Positions 33,839-46,706 are shown, counted from the stretch's first letter. The stretch is 64,000 nucleotides of DNA from Tubiluchus corallicola (GCA_030141605.1 JAQGDQ010000820.1:1-64000); one strand, 5' to 3'. Numbers and translations: made by a program. The notes: generated by a model from the sequence alone, not told the origin.

Positions 33839-34194
33839 GTTTTATCTTAACGTACATTTTATGGGTATTCACTAAGGTTTATGCTCGGCAGTGTAAATTC
33901 ATTAGCCTTTGTAATTAAAGAACAGATGCTTAGCGCTTTTAATTCTCACTAATGCTGGAAAATAAAAATGTCAAGATTTAATCGTACATTTCCGTTAAAA
34001 TGCATCACCATTCAGGGAAAGGAATTTATTCCGTTTCTACAGCTGATGTCTGCACTCAAGGCTTGTTTATGTCTGCGTTAGTATTATGTTTTGTTTTGTT
34101 TATGACTAGATAATTAGTAAGAATCCGGATTGATCCTGAATAACCATGCAAACTGTACTTTCATGAAAATCTTTTCATTATTCAGCCTTCGCTT

Positions 34195-34515
34195 ATTAAG
34201 GCCCAGTAAGCTTTTCACAGTTCCAGTGATTGATGATGATCGTGAAAAGGTCAAAGGTTAAGTGTACCAGACAACGCCTCACAGCTCATGCTGTTGTAGC
34301 AGTAACAGTTTAACAGCTAGCTAGAACCTTACCTAGTTCATTTTTTTCTTTTTCCAAGCAGGATCCTGTTAGTAAATCACTCTATGCACAGACTAATGCA
34401 CAACTAAGCAAAGTCTTTGTAAAAATTGTAACTGAAGTTACTGAAATACAGCATCAGGCGAATTTGCTTTACCCACATATCACGTGAAGGTTGTACTTGA
34501 GACGCCTTCCTTGAC
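34195..34515. mobile_element. MITE family B, partial copy
   Basis: It starts AGTAAGCTTTTCACAGTTCC, carries AGGTCAAAGGTTA at 34248-34260 and shares the TAGTAAATCACTCTATGCAC block. The right end is lost. Confidence 0.65.
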
Positions 34516-35235
34516 CTCGGGTCACCGACCTAGATAACCTAACTTTTGATGATCAGTCACCTGTTTAAGGTCACTAACTACCCATTCAATCTGAATTTAT
34601 TTACCTGTGTTTTACCTGTCAGAGAACTTTTTTTTTTAACCAGCCATCATTTTCTTCTGATCTTTTACTGTAATCTGCAAATGATTTAGCTTTAGACTAA
34701 TGCAGAATTTTTCATTTTTCCTGAGTTCCAGTCTTCCAAGAGAGTATTCAATGTGAACCATTGAAAAATGCAGGAAACCAATTAATTTCAAAGGAAAAAA
34801 ATGCAGCTATTAATGCTAAATCTGGCGGCTTTCTCTCTCTCTGTGCCAGCAATTGTCACGTTTAAACAGTGGCTGATGCATATATTTGGTTCTTCAGTTT
34901 CTCAGGTGTAAGACTGAATCAATATCCTCGTCTATATTTACCTGCGCGTTGTTGTGCTTGACTACCTGCATGCTTACGCTGTCGTCAATAATATACATAG
35001 CAGCCATCATTACATACAGTGGCTCGTTACTGTGCTCATGACAGCGTGTTGGGAATTTCAACACTGGAAGGACTGAATTAAAACATCAAGGTAATTAATA
35101 TACGTATTCTTTTTATTAAATAAGTGACACGCGTATTAGTCATTTTTAGTGTGGCAGCAAATGACACTATAATGGCTTCATTATGTTGCTTGTTAGTTCC
35201 ATGTTTGAATGGATAGTAAATAAAATTTAAACCCA

Positions 35236-35862
35236 GAATAAAAAATGAATGTGATCATTGTGAGCAGAGTGTGCAGCATGTGTAAATATAAAAATGAATG
35301 TGATCATTGTGAGCAGAGTGTGCAGCATGTGATCATTGTGAGCAGAGTGTGCAGCATGTGCAAATATAAAATTGAATGTGATCACTGTGAGCAGAGTGTG
35401 CAGCATGTGCAAATATAAAAATGAATGTGATCATTGTGAGCAGAGTGTGCAGCATGTGCAAATATAAAAATGAATGTGATCATTGTGAGCAGAGTGTGCA
35501 GCATGTGCAAATATAAAAATGAATGTGATCATTGTGAGCAGAGTGTGCAGCATGTATAAATATAAAAATGAATGTGATCATTGTGAGCAGAGTGTGCAGC
35601 ATGTGCAAATATAAAAATGAATGTGATCATTGTGAGCAGAGTATGCAGCATGTGCAAATATAAAATTGAATGTGATCATTGTGAGCAGAGTGTGCAGCAT
35701 GTGCAAATATAAAAATGAATGTGATCATTGTGAGCAGAGTGTGCAGCATGTGCAAATATAAAAATGAATGTGATCATTGTGAGCAGAGTGTGCAGCATGT
35801 GTAAATATAAAAATGAATGTGATCATTGTGAGCAGAGTATGCAGCATGTGCAAATATATTCA
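35236..35862. repeat. 49-bp tandem repeat, about 12 copies
   Basis: The unit is AAATATAAAAATGAATGTGA plus TCATTGTGAGCAGAGTGTGCAGCATGTGC in two parts. It lies upstream of the annexin gene. Confidence 0.95.
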
Positions 35863-35889
35863 AATAAAGAGTTGCAGTGAGCCTGCTTG

Positions 35890-36190
35890 TAAAAATGTCA
35901 CATATTTATAATTGATTATAGGCTACATTTACTATTAAAAACACATTGTGTAATATCTGTTGCACATTTATATATACCTTATTATTTAGACCTACAAAGT
36001 TTTACATATTTATAAATTGATTATAGGCTACATTTACTATTAAAAACACATTGTGTAATATCTGTAGTACATTTATATATACCTGATTATTTAGACCTAC
36101 AAAGTTTTACATATTTATAAATTGATTATAGGCTACATTTATTCCATTTTTGAGTATGTTACAGACTGTACGTAATACTAATTTTTTAAG
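35890..36190. repeat. ~105-bp tandem repeat, about 3 copies
   Basis: CATATTTATAA followed by TGATTATAGGCTACATTTA recurs near 35900, 36005 and 36111. It ends about 280 bp before the annexin ATG. Confidence 0.85.
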
Positions 36191-36467
36191 TGCATTGTAT
36201 AATATCTATAGCACATAATTATATACTTGATTATTAAACGTACGGTATTTAGGTTATACATAAGCTATTGGCTGTATGTAATACTAAAAACACTATGTGT
36301 AACATCTGGTTACCCGATTATTTAGTAATATGACCATTATGATAATATTGAGTATGTATGCCTGGTTATTTAGATCTACAATAAGGTAGGCAAAATAGAC
36401 TTTTTAAAGAGACAATTATTTTTTTAGATTTTGCAGATTTGCTGAGAAATCAAGCTGATATATCAGA

Positions 36468-39400
36468 ATGTACTGGAACACAAGCAGCGGACCAGTGGCT
36501 GCTCCAAAAATCACTCCTTTGCGTGATCCCTTGTTGGGCTTAACGACGACAAAAATCGATACTGGCACCTATATCGAGTTGCTAACTGACACGCAAGGTG
36601 CCAAACTTTTCTTCTCTGTTGACGGCAGTAAACCGAATCCGTTTCATCCTAAGATCGGCGGCAAAGAAGTGACGCATAAATATATCGGACCGTTTACGTT
36701 GAAACCCGGAAAACGACTTTTGAAAGCTTTAGCGGTGAGTCGGGATGGATTGCACGAAAGCCAGGTGGTTTCCAAGACATTTGTTGTAGAAGAGAAAGTT
36801 GAGAATAGTGATGATGAGAACGACCCACTGTGGGCTGATGATGGACTTAGCACGGCCGTGGATGACAGTTTCGATTGTGACAAACCACCTGTGGGATTTT
36901 CACATTTAGATCAGTATCGAGTGCCAACGAAGCCTATTGTAAAAAGCAAGGTGAAAAATGCTTGGACGAAGCCACCTGCAGCTGCGCATACGAGAGATGA
37001 TGGTCACATTAACCCTATCAATTATAGTGGTACTCAGGTGAATATATTTGGAATTCCTCCTCAAGCATCGAGTTCTACTCCTTCGTTATCTCAGGTTGAC
37101 AAACGTGGTGTTGCATTTTCAACTTATCCGTCTTCACCATACAATTCTGTTCCATATTTAGACACTTACAGATCAAATACTGGATATTTTACCGAGCAAA
37201 TGATCAAAAACTTAGAACACGGTGGTCCGCTGCATGTAAGCGATGTAAAAAATCAAATTGCTACTGAAGAAAGGCTTGCCATTGAATATCCTCCAATTCA
37301 GAAGAAAAAACTCAGCCCTGGAAAAGGTTTGTGGCGACAACAGGTAGATCATATCTACTCGAACCTGTTGGAATATGCTAAAGAGGCTGGTGATTTTAGA
37401 CACGAGCTGGGTATGAAGAGATTAGGCCAAGTAGTTTCAGCAGCTTTAGAAGAAGATGAAGATACGTACCATTTTATTGTGACTTTAGCTAAAGCTGATA
37501 AAGATGTACAGCAAACCCCTAAGCTTACTTTACGGCCTGAAACTCCACTGAAGGTTGAAAAGCCAACGTTGAGCAAACCTGCTAAAGTAGTAATGCATAC
37601 AAACAAAGTAAAGAGCAAAATGAATGAGTTTATTAATGAAGAAGAAGTGCAAAGAGAAGGAACTGTTAAGGCATTTAAAGGATTTGATGCAGAACAAGAT
37701 GCCGAGGCTTTACAACAAGCAATGAAAGGTCTAGGTACAGATGAGGACACAATTATTCAGGTTATGGCAACAAGATCAAATAAACAACGACAAGATATAA
37801 TTAAGACATATAAAACAATGTTTGGAAAAGGCTTGATTTCAGAACTGGAAAGTGAATTAAGTGGAAATCTTTGCGCTACTGTGCTGGCACTGTGTGAGCC
37901 GCGTGTTCATTTTGATGCAACTCAGTTGCACAAAGCTATCAAAGGGCTCGGCACAGATGAGAATACTTTGATTGAAGTTCTTTGTACTAGAAGCAATAAA
38001 GAAATAAAGGATATATGTACTGTTTATAAACAATTGTTTGGAAGAAGCTTGGAGAAAGATATTGCGGATGACACGTCTGGTCATTTTAAAAGATTCTTAA
38101 TATCCCTAGTCCAAGGAAACAGAGACGAAAGTAATTTAGTGAACAAAACCAAAGCAAGGGAAGATGCTGAAGCTATGTACAGGGCAGGTGAAAATAAATT
38201 TGGCACAGACGAATCAAGATTTAACGTAGTTCTTTGCTCTAGAAGCAGTGCCCATCTTAGAGCTACATTTGAATTTTATAAATCTATAGCAAAAAAAGAC
38301 ATTGAGGATTCCATTAGTAGTGAAATGTCGGGAAATTTAAAAGCGGCCATGTTGGCTGTTGTGAGATGTATACGAGATCAACCAGGTTATTTTGCACAGC
38401 AGTTACATAAGTCAATGAAAGGTGCTGGTACAGGTGACGATACTCTGATCAGAATTGTCGTTTCCCGATGTGAAGTAGACATGGTACAGATTCGTTATGC
38501 ATTTCGGAAAAAATATAAACAAAGTTTGGCTCAGTTTATTCAAGACGACACCTCGGGTGATTATAGAAAGGTGCTGTTAATGTTGATCGGCGAACCAGTG
38601 ACACTCCGTCCAAAGTATGTTGCTAGTACTACTACGAATTATGATCGTGTCGCTGAGAATGATTCGGAAGATGAACGCGATGAAGATAGACATATGCCGA
38701 TTGATGATGGCAGACGCAAATCTGCTGACTCTAGTACTCCTAAAACCAGATTCATCCAGGAACCCGAGTATGAAGCCACTGGTACAATAGCCGACTATGT
38801 TAATTTTAATGCTGAGTCTGACGCAGAAATTCTTCGCAAAGCAATGAAAGGTCTCGGCACAAATGAAAAGGCCATAATGAATGTATATGGCAGACGTGCT
38901 TCAAATCAGATTCAGTTAGTTATACAGGCTTATAAAACCATGTTCGGGAAAGATTTGATTTCGGATCTGAAAGGAGAACTTAGTGGAAATTTTTCTACGT
39001 TAGTACTGGCCCTCTGTTTTACAAAAGAAAAGTTTGATGCATCAGAGCTACGTAAAGCAGTACAAGGGCTTGGAACAAAAGAGTCTGTATTAATAGAAAT
39101 ACTTTGCACTAGAACAAATAAACAGATATCTATGATTTCACAAAGCTACAAACAAATGTTTGGAAGGGATCTGGAGAAAGATATTAAATCAGATACATCG
39201 GGACATTTTCAGAGATTACTTGTTTCAATGCTGCAAGGCAATAGGGATGACAACACATCTGTGAATGTAGATAAAGCAAAAGAAGATGCACACGCTTTGT
39301 ACGAGGCAGGAGAGAAATCTTGGGGAATGGATGAGTCTCGTTTTAATGCCATTCTGGCTTCACGAAGTTTTGCTCATTTAAGAGTGGTTTTTCGTGAGTA

Positions 39401-39725
39401 TGGCACTCTTTCTAAAAAAGACATCATCTCAGCTGTTAAAAGTGAAATGTCAGGTGACTTACAGACAAGTATGTTAACCATAATAAAATGCATTCAGAAC
39501 AAGCCGGGTTACTTTGCCGAACGGTTGTATCACGCTATGAAAGGTTTGGGGACCGACGACGACACGCTGATTCGTGTAATCGTGTCGCGCTGCGAAACGG
39601 ACATGGTACAGATTAAAGCGGAGTTTAATAAAACGTACGGCAAAGGTGGTCTTGGTAAATGGATCATGGATGACTGCTCCGGTGACTACAGAGATTTGCT
39701 GTTAATGTTAATTGGTGAAAAGTAA
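36468..39725 (+). CDS. Eight-repeat annexin with DZANK1-like N-terminal module
   Basis: An intact 1085-residue frame with no introns. Residues ~13-107 match the N-terminal chitobiase/Fn3_7-type domain of DZANK1: KITPLRDP, then IELLTDTQGAKLFFSVDGSK, HKYIGPFTLKPGK and LLKALAVSRDGLHES. Residues ~285-345 (LWRQQVDHIYSNLLEYAKEA, then GMKRLGQVVSAA) recall another DZANK1 segment, from memory only. Two annexin tetrads follow, ~403-710 and ~775-1085, joined by an acidic linker (SEDERDEDR). GXGT-type calcium loops are seen in repeats 1, 2 and 4 of tetrad 1 (KGLGTDED, KGLGTDEN, KGAGTGDD) and repeats 1, 2 and 4 of tetrad 2. Repeat 3 of each is diverged (NKFGTDE, KSWGMDE). Each tetrad ends SGDYR..LLMLIGE. 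Calcium-dependent membrane binding is inferred. An acceptor (TTTTGCAG) ends 31 nt before the ATG. Confidence 0.97.
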   Translation: MYWNTSSGPVAAPKITPLRDPLLGLTTTKIDTGTYIELLTDTQGAKLFFSVDGSKPNPFHPKIGGKEVTHKYIGPFTLKPGKRLLKALAVSRDGLHESQVVSKTFVVEEKVENSDDENDPLWADDGLSTAVDDSFDCDKPPVGFSHLDQYRVPTKPIVKSKVKNAWTKPPAAAHTRDDGHINPINYSGTQVNIFGIPPQASSSTPSLSQVDKRGVAFSTYPSSPYNSVPYLDTYRSNTGYFTEQMIKNLEHGGPLHVSDVKNQIATEERLAIEYPPIQKKKLSPGKGLWRQQVDHIYSNLLEYAKEAGDFRHELGMKRLGQVVSAALEEDEDTYHFIVTLAKADKDVQQTPKLTLRPETPLKVEKPTLSKPAKVVMHTNKVKSKMNEFINEEEVQREGTVKAFKGFDAEQDAEALQQAMKGLGTDEDTIIQVMATRSNKQRQDIIKTYKTMFGKGLISELESELSGNLCATVLALCEPRVHFDATQLHKAIKGLGTDENTLIEVLCTRSNKEIKDICTVYKQLFGRSLEKDIADDTSGHFKRFLISLVQGNRDESNLVNKTKAREDAEAMYRAGENKFGTDESRFNVVLCSRSSAHLRATFEFYKSIAKKDIEDSISSEMSGNLKAAMLAVVRCIRDQPGYFAQQLHKSMKGAGTGDDTLIRIVVSRCEVDMVQIRYAFRKKYKQSLAQFIQDDTSGDYRKVLLMLIGEPVTLRPKYVASTTTNYDRVAENDSEDERDEDRHMPIDDGRRKSADSSTPKTRFIQEPEYEATGTIADYVNFNAESDAEILRKAMKGLGTNEKAIMNVYGRRASNQIQLVIQAYKTMFGKDLISDLKGELSGNFSTLVLALCFTKEKFDASELRKAVQGLGTKESVLIEILCTRTNKQISMISQSYKQMFGRDLEKDIKSDTSGHFQRLLVSMLQGNRDDNTSVNVDKAKEDAHALYEAGEKSWGMDESRFNAILASRSFAHLRVVFREYGTLSKKDIISAVKSEMSGDLQTSMLTIIKCIQNKPGYFAERLYHAMKGLGTDDDTLIRVIVSRCETDMVQIKAEFNKTYGKGGLGKWIMDDCSGDYRDLLLMLIGEK

Positions 39726-39925
39726 AATGTGGAAATTTTGATTGTTTATTATAGTCATTGTGATGCGGACAACATTGTTTACTCTTTGTTTATTATAGTC
39801 ATTGTGATGCCAACATAACATTGTTTACTCTTTGTTTATTATACTCATTGTGATGCCCACATAACATTGTTTACTCTTTGTTTATTATAGTCATTGTGAT
39901 GCCGACATAACATTGTTTACTCTTT
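39726..39925. repeat. 46-bp tandem repeat in the annexin 3' UTR, about 3.5 copies
   Basis: The unit holds TTTATTATAGTCATTGTGAT and ATTGTTTACTCTTTG. It starts right after the stop codon, so it should be transcribed. No AATAAA was seen in the next 300 bp; an ATTAAA occurs near 40088. Confidence 0.9.
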
Positions 39926-40244
39926 ATTATCCTACATCCAGTTTTCCACAGTTGTTACAGTTTTATAAGATGTGTTAAAATGAAAACAATTTTACTATAC
40001 GTTTAAGAGTTTTGTTTCTTTATTTATTAAGTACATTGTTGCATTATATATTATTTTTATTTAATGAAACAACTGAAATTTGACTGTATTAAAACTTCAA
40101 CTTCAAAACTTAAAACTTCATAAAGTTTTTTTTGAACTAGCTCACGAGGTCCCTGATCTTTAAAGCAAAACCAGTTTTTAAAAGATATAAAGGAAAAATA
40201 CTGTTTTTTAAAGATTGATTTACGTAAAACAATTATTACCACCC

Positions 40245-40440
40245 TAGGTTCGTGCCACTAGTTCTTCGCTGTTACATGCATTTCGCCATTCGCTAGTTAG
40301 ACAAGCTTTAGCGCCTCCGTTTCGGAAAACGCACAAAAACAGGTGCTGTACCTCTCATTTCAGATGTGTTAGTTTGTGATGAACTACACATGTTCGACAG
40401 CTCATGCGTGAGTAAAGCTGTAAATTTGAAAGTTGACGCA
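40245..40440 (+). mobile_element. Repeat family A, partial copy
   Basis: It contains GCCACTAGTTCTTCGCTGTT, TTCGCTAGTTAGAC and CAGCTCATGCGTGAG, in the same orientation as the 21683 copy. Confidence 0.65.
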
Positions 40441-40605
40441 ATTATATGTTTGTCTATGCCACAACAGACAGAATCAGCGTGTGACAAAAATGCAAAGTAA
40501 TAACTCCAGAAAACTCTTCCAAGGTCATGTGATTTTAAAAAACAAAAAAGATTCTACTTTGTCTCTTCGGACAACAGTGAAAAATTGTTGGAAAGGTGCC
40601 AACTT

Positions 40606-40772
40606 TGAAAAATGTGCTCAAGGGGAGCATTTGCTGCCCTTGTTCCCTGAAAAATGTGCCCAAGGGGAGAATTTGCTGCCCTTGTCGTGAAAATGTGCTC
40701 TGGGGGAGAATTTGCTGCCCTTGTTCCCTGAAAAATATGATTAAGGGGAGAATTTGTTGCCCTTGTTCCCTT
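40606..40772. repeat. ~42-bp tandem repeat, 4 copies
   Basis: The unit is TGAAAAATGTGCCCAAGGGG plus AGAATTTGCTGCCCTTGTTCCC in parts. It is open in three frames by periodicity only. Confidence 0.85.
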
Positions 40773-41145
40773 ATTAGTTACTCCACAGGGTTTATAACTT
40801 TTTACTAAGAGACACATTTCTCAAGTCTGAGTTTGAGTTTTAAAAAAATAGTGCATGTCGGTATGAGTTAATGACTCGAGTATTGGTTTGTACATCCTGG
40901 TACCTCCTCTCTAGATTTAATAGCGCCCTTTGTTTTTCCATCTTTCTTGCTTCCTTTGCAAATCCTTTTTTATTGTATGGCTCATATTAAAGTGCAGTGG
41001 AAATTTTATATGGCATCACAACTGATTGCCCTGCACTTTTAAATTTTAACTGCATTTATTGCTTGAAGAAGTCTTTAAACTTGACATTAATTTGTACAGT
41101 ATAATATTTTAAAATCATTCTAAGATCTCTTATATTAATATTCTT
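40773..41145. other. AT-rich intergenic stretch, nothing recognised
   Basis: No supported feature was seen. Confidence 0.5.
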
Positions 41146-41345
41146 GGTATATATATATATAAGATTCGAGGCTACAGCCCGGACGAGGGCACCATTTGCG
41201 GCGATCTATACATCAAACGAAAGGTCTCGATCTAGTGTCGTCTCATTGATGGTTTATTTTTCGAATCGGGCCCACCGGGAGGAGGGGGCGGCGAAAAACC
41301 TCCAAAAATGGCCCTTTTTCGGCCGTTTTTTGCAAAAAATTGCAA
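41146..41345. mobile_element. Repeat family D, copy 1
   Basis: It starts with a (TA)n run and AAGATTCGAGGCTACAGCC. It continues AAAGGTCTCGATCTAGTGTC, TTTATTTTTCGAATCGG and AACCTCCAAAAATGGC. It is shared with 47090-47280. GC-rich with no ORF worth calling. Class unknown. Confidence 0.65.
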
Positions 41346-41926
41346 AAGTTATACGGCTGAGATGTAGTCTTGAAATAATTTATGAGTAGATTATGTAATT
41401 AAAATTGTTTTTAGATACAACATTTAATGAGTGTGAGAAAATATTTATAAAAGTAATGTGTTTACGTTAAATCATACGTTAAATTTACAATCATTTTCAC
41501 TGTTCTATGCACGACAAAAATTTACACGTAGTCCCAGCCATTTAATCTTGCAAGTCACTGTCTATTAAGGCCAAAAGATTTTCGTGAAGTGTAAATTTCA
41601 CAAAAACTTATACGTTTCATGTCATTATACATGGTACAAGATTACTTTACATTTCTTACAAGATTACACAGTCACTACTTAAAGATTTCTTTTTTAATTA
41701 TAATAGTAATAACCAATCATTAAAATTTACAGCATACAATAATATATTCAAATTTATAAGTAGAAGTAGCAATGCTTCCTTGTTTTTTTAAAAATGCTAA
41801 ACAAAAAAACTCATTTGCTGTACAAGATAGAAATTGATCAGCAATTTTCGCTAATTTTTATTTTTAAAGTGAGATTTTTCCTGGAAGTGCTTACATGTAC
41901 GAATCCTTCCTTTTTTGTTTTTCTAG
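41346..41926. other. AT-rich stretch upstream of MRPL55
   Basis: It presumably contains the promoter and any 5' non-coding exon. It ends in a strong acceptor (TTTTTTGTTTTTCTAG, AG at 41925-41926). Confidence 0.45.
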
Positions 41927-41927
41927 A

Positions 41928-43827
<1,900 letters not shown>

Positions 43828-43854
43828 TATTTATAGAATGTTGTGAACAGTGTT

Positions 43855-43860
43855 AATAAA
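43855..43860 (+). promoter_or_regulatory. MRPL55 polyadenylation signal AATAAA
   Basis: It lies 28 bp after the MRPL55 stop and 68 bp before the DNAJC17 ATG. Confidence 0.75.
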
Positions 43861-43927
43861 ATACGAAATATGTTAACATGTTAGATGAATACAGCTTTAC
43901 GGTAATACTGTAATTCTTGTGGTAACG

Positions 43928-44863
43928 ATGCCAAATAAGGACATGTCTGATATAACAAAACTGGACCTCTACGCGGTGCTAGAGGTCAGCCCAGATGCAA
44001 CCAGCCAAGAGATTGTGAGAGCTTATCGTAAGAAAGCTCTGAAGTGCCATCCCGATAAGAATCCGGACAACCCGAGAGCGGCCGAGATGTTTCACCAGCT
44101 GTTTCAAGCTCTCGAGGTGTTGTCCGACGAACTTGCGCGTGCCGCGTACGACAAAGTGTTGAAAGCAAAGAAAGCCCACGAGATTCGACACCGGAAACTC
44201 GACGCTAAACGCAAGAAGCTCAAGGAAGATTTGGAAAGTCGAGAAACTGCGGCCCGGAGCGAAAACGAGAAGAAAGAGGTGGCAAAAGAGAAACTCCTAG
44301 CCGAAATAGAACGGTTACGTAAAGAGGGATCAAGTTTGCTCGAAAGAGAGCAAGAGCTCTTGCGGGAGCAGTTGAAAAGAGAGTCCGCAAGTAAGAGTAG
44401 CCCTATGGCTGGCCCTTCCGAAGTGGCGATGGCCAGGTTGAAGATTAAATGGAAAAGTTCAAAGAACGATCCATCTAATGGTGGCTATAGTGAAACAATT
44501 TTACGCGAAATGTTTAGCAAATACGGAAAAGTGAACTTGATTTTGGTGTCTAGCAAGAGGAACGGTAGCGCCATAGTTGAATTCTGTAGTGCGGACAGTG
44601 CAGAAATGGCCTCAAGACATGAGCGTGGTTTTCAAGACAATCCCATATCATTGTCCTGGATCGGCGAAAGACCAAGCCACGTTTCTAGTGAGGCGCCCGA
44701 GAATGGTCGTCCACCGGGAAGTGGAGCAGATTCAGCGTCTACGAATGTCCCCGGTTCCGCACCACAAAATGACAGAGATTTTGAAAGCGTCGTCCTGATG
44801 AAGCTCAGACAAGCAGAAGAGAGAAAAAAACTCGCAGAACAAATTGAGGCAGAGGAGCAGTGA
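43928..44863 (+). CDS. DNAJC17: DnaJ homolog subfamily C member 17
   Basis: A single-exon gene of 311 residues (human about 304). The J domain covers residues ~11-77: LDLYAVLEVSPDATSQEI, the HPD motif in KCHPDKNPDN, then AAEMFHQLFQALEVLSDE and AAYDK. A charged coiled coil follows (~80-160), then an RRM (~170-245: ARLKIKWKSS, LREMFSKYGKVNLILVSSKR, GSAIVEF). The C-terminal FESVVLMKLRQAEERKKLAE block is also typical. The protein is nuclear and linked to the spliceosome in other organisms. The start is the ATG at 43928; the frame is open three codons further upstream but begins there with GTG. It is intronless although human DNAJC17 has many exons, and more GC-rich than its neighbours. It starts 100 bp after the MRPL55 stop. 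Confidence 0.96.
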   Translation: MPNKDMSDITKLDLYAVLEVSPDATSQEIVRAYRKKALKCHPDKNPDNPRAAEMFHQLFQALEVLSDELARAAYDKVLKAKKAHEIRHRKLDAKRKKLKEDLESRETAARSENEKKEVAKEKLLAEIERLRKEGSSLLEREQELLREQLKRESASKSSPMAGPSEVAMARLKIKWKSSKNDPSNGGYSETILREMFSKYGKVNLILVSSKRNGSAIVEFCSADSAEMASRHERGFQDNPISLSWIGERPSHVSSEAPENGRPPGSGADSASTNVPGSAPQNDRDFESVVLMKLRQAEERKKLAEQIEAEEQ

Positions 44864-45180
44864 TTAAGAATAATACGTTATACTTAGTTAGCAACTTCAG
44901 TAGTGCTGTTTCAATGATAAACACTGGTTGTTTGAAAAATCATATTTTATAGAGCGATGATCGTTTCAGCTGTTGCTATAAATCGAGTCAAGAAAGAAGA
45001 ACAAAAAATACATTAATGACACAAAAGCACAAACTGAAAGTACAAAACAGCAGATTAGAATTTAACTTCATCAATATAAACCAGGTTGTAACAGAAAAGA
45101 TTGCAGAGAAATGTAAAAAATTTTGTAATGTAAAAAATGTAAAAAACACATGAGAAGCAGAAAACAACATAACATATTCA
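44864..45180. other. DNAJC17 3' flank
   Basis: AT-rich. No canonical AATAAA was seen close to the stop. Nothing else recognised. Confidence 0.45.
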
Positions 45181-45560
45181 ATTCAATTCAGTTTTATTTG
45201 CACAAATACATACAATGTACATTGGCAAAGCAATAAATACTATATAAACTGAAAAAATCATAATAGGCTGTGTGTAAAGTTATTTTCATATACAAATGTT
45301 AAGATGTGGCATACTGATACTAAAATCACGAATAAAAATTGTATAATTTAGCAATGAAAAAATTAGGTATCTGTAGCAGATTTTTAAATGAAAGATTACA
45401 AGTAGTAAAAACAATTAGTCTAAGTCTACATAGTGAAGAACCACAGCAGTAAGCATTATAAAAATCAAACACAATTACATTTTGCGCAATTGACAAGTAG
45501 GAACTACAATAAGGGAAACCATGTGGATGTGATGCAGAGAGTAAATCCACCAAGACCACT
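45181..45560 (-). mobile_element. LINE 3' end with AATTGAATTGAAT-type tail
   Basis: Read on the minus strand it ends GTGCAAATAAAACTGAATTG and AATTGAAT, a typical LINE tail. The upstream sequence on that strand is AT-rich and non-coding. The region 45560-46350 shows nothing certain. Confidence 0.45.
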
Positions 45561-46360
45561 ACGGAACCTGAAGAACATTTCAAAACGGTAATAAGGTACC
45601 AAGCTGGCTCTTTTATGCAAATAATTGTTGGTTTTACGTGCACGGATGAGTTTTCCAGAATCTTTCGTAGAAATGTTCACTAGTATAAGACAGATTCTTG
45701 GCAAAGTCTTGCCTTTTTGTATTTGTTAGTTTTTTAATCATGATAGTAAATATTTGCATACAAGAAGTAAGACTGTCGTGCAGGGGGTATTTAATTTTTA
45801 ACTGTAGCTTTGAAATCTGCCCATTAATGCATTAAATAGGTTGTCATTAAATAGTTCAGATTAGATTTAATATTTCATTTCAAACTTCATAAAGTTCATA
45901 TACACTTCACAAATTAATACAATAAATCATGACACACAAATAACAATTAACGATATAACAAACTACGCCAATGACGTCTAATTACAGAAGTAAAGTTTGC
46001 ATCACTGTTTCAAATGTTCTTGCATATAGAATTTTCACTCTTATTCAGCCTGACGTGTAAACTGTGTGCACATTTTCTGTGAATCACATCAAAATAAATA
46101 ATATTAATATTAAGTCTAGAAATATATCTAGCGCTCGTATCATATGAAAAGTTAAACAGCTTCCGTGTTGATACATTATGTGCAACCTTGAGTTTGCTAA
46201 GATTGTAAGAATGAAAATGTCTCCAAGTGGACATACAATAAAAAGTAGTGCAGTAAGCCTTAAACAATTGTCTCTTCACATTAACTAGAGAATCATCATT
46301 ATTTTTACAATTTTTAACTGACTGTCTTAAACTAGCTGACTAAATCCTATGGACAGATAT

Positions 46361-46492
46361 GTTGGTTGGCATCCTTCTGTCTCGGATGTTAGGTGTTTCT
46401 AGGCGGTTACCCATCCAAGTACTAACCAGGCTGTACGTTGCTTAACTTCGGTGATCAGACGAGAACCGGTGTTTTCAACGTGATTTGGCCGC
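46361..46492 (-). mobile_element. 5S-rRNA-derived SINE, short copy
   Basis: The minus strand reads GCGGCCAAATCACG at its 5' end and follows 5S rRNA to 46389, including GAAGTTAAGCA and GCCTGGTTAGTACTTGGATG. It then jumps to the SINE 3' end CCGAGACAGAAGGATGCC and a CAAC tail. The ~390-nt body of the full copy is missing. Target duplications ACAGATAT lie at 46353-46360 and 46493-46500. Confidence 0.9.
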
Positions 46493-46602
46493 ACAGATAT
46501 TATATTATATGTTGCATATATAGTTATATAGGTACTATGTTGCTTACTACAACTATATATATATATATATATATATTTAAATAAAATTAAATCAAATTTT
46601 AC

Positions 46603-46706
46603 ACCTAAGTATAATCCGTTTATAGCAAGGTATGTTATAACGAGACTCCGGTTAATACGAACAAATTTCAACTTTGAACTCGTTATAGGCGGATTATACT
46701 GTATGA
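46603..46706. mobile_element. Tiny pogo/Tigger-like MITE
   Basis: About 100 bp between AGTATAATCCGTTTATAGCA and CGTTATAGGCGGATTATACT, imperfect inverted ends. It is preceded by an (AT)n run at 46552-46576. Confidence 0.5.

Noticed and set aside
35227-35412. 61-residue minus-strand ORF
   Set aside because: It is part of the 49-bp tandem array.
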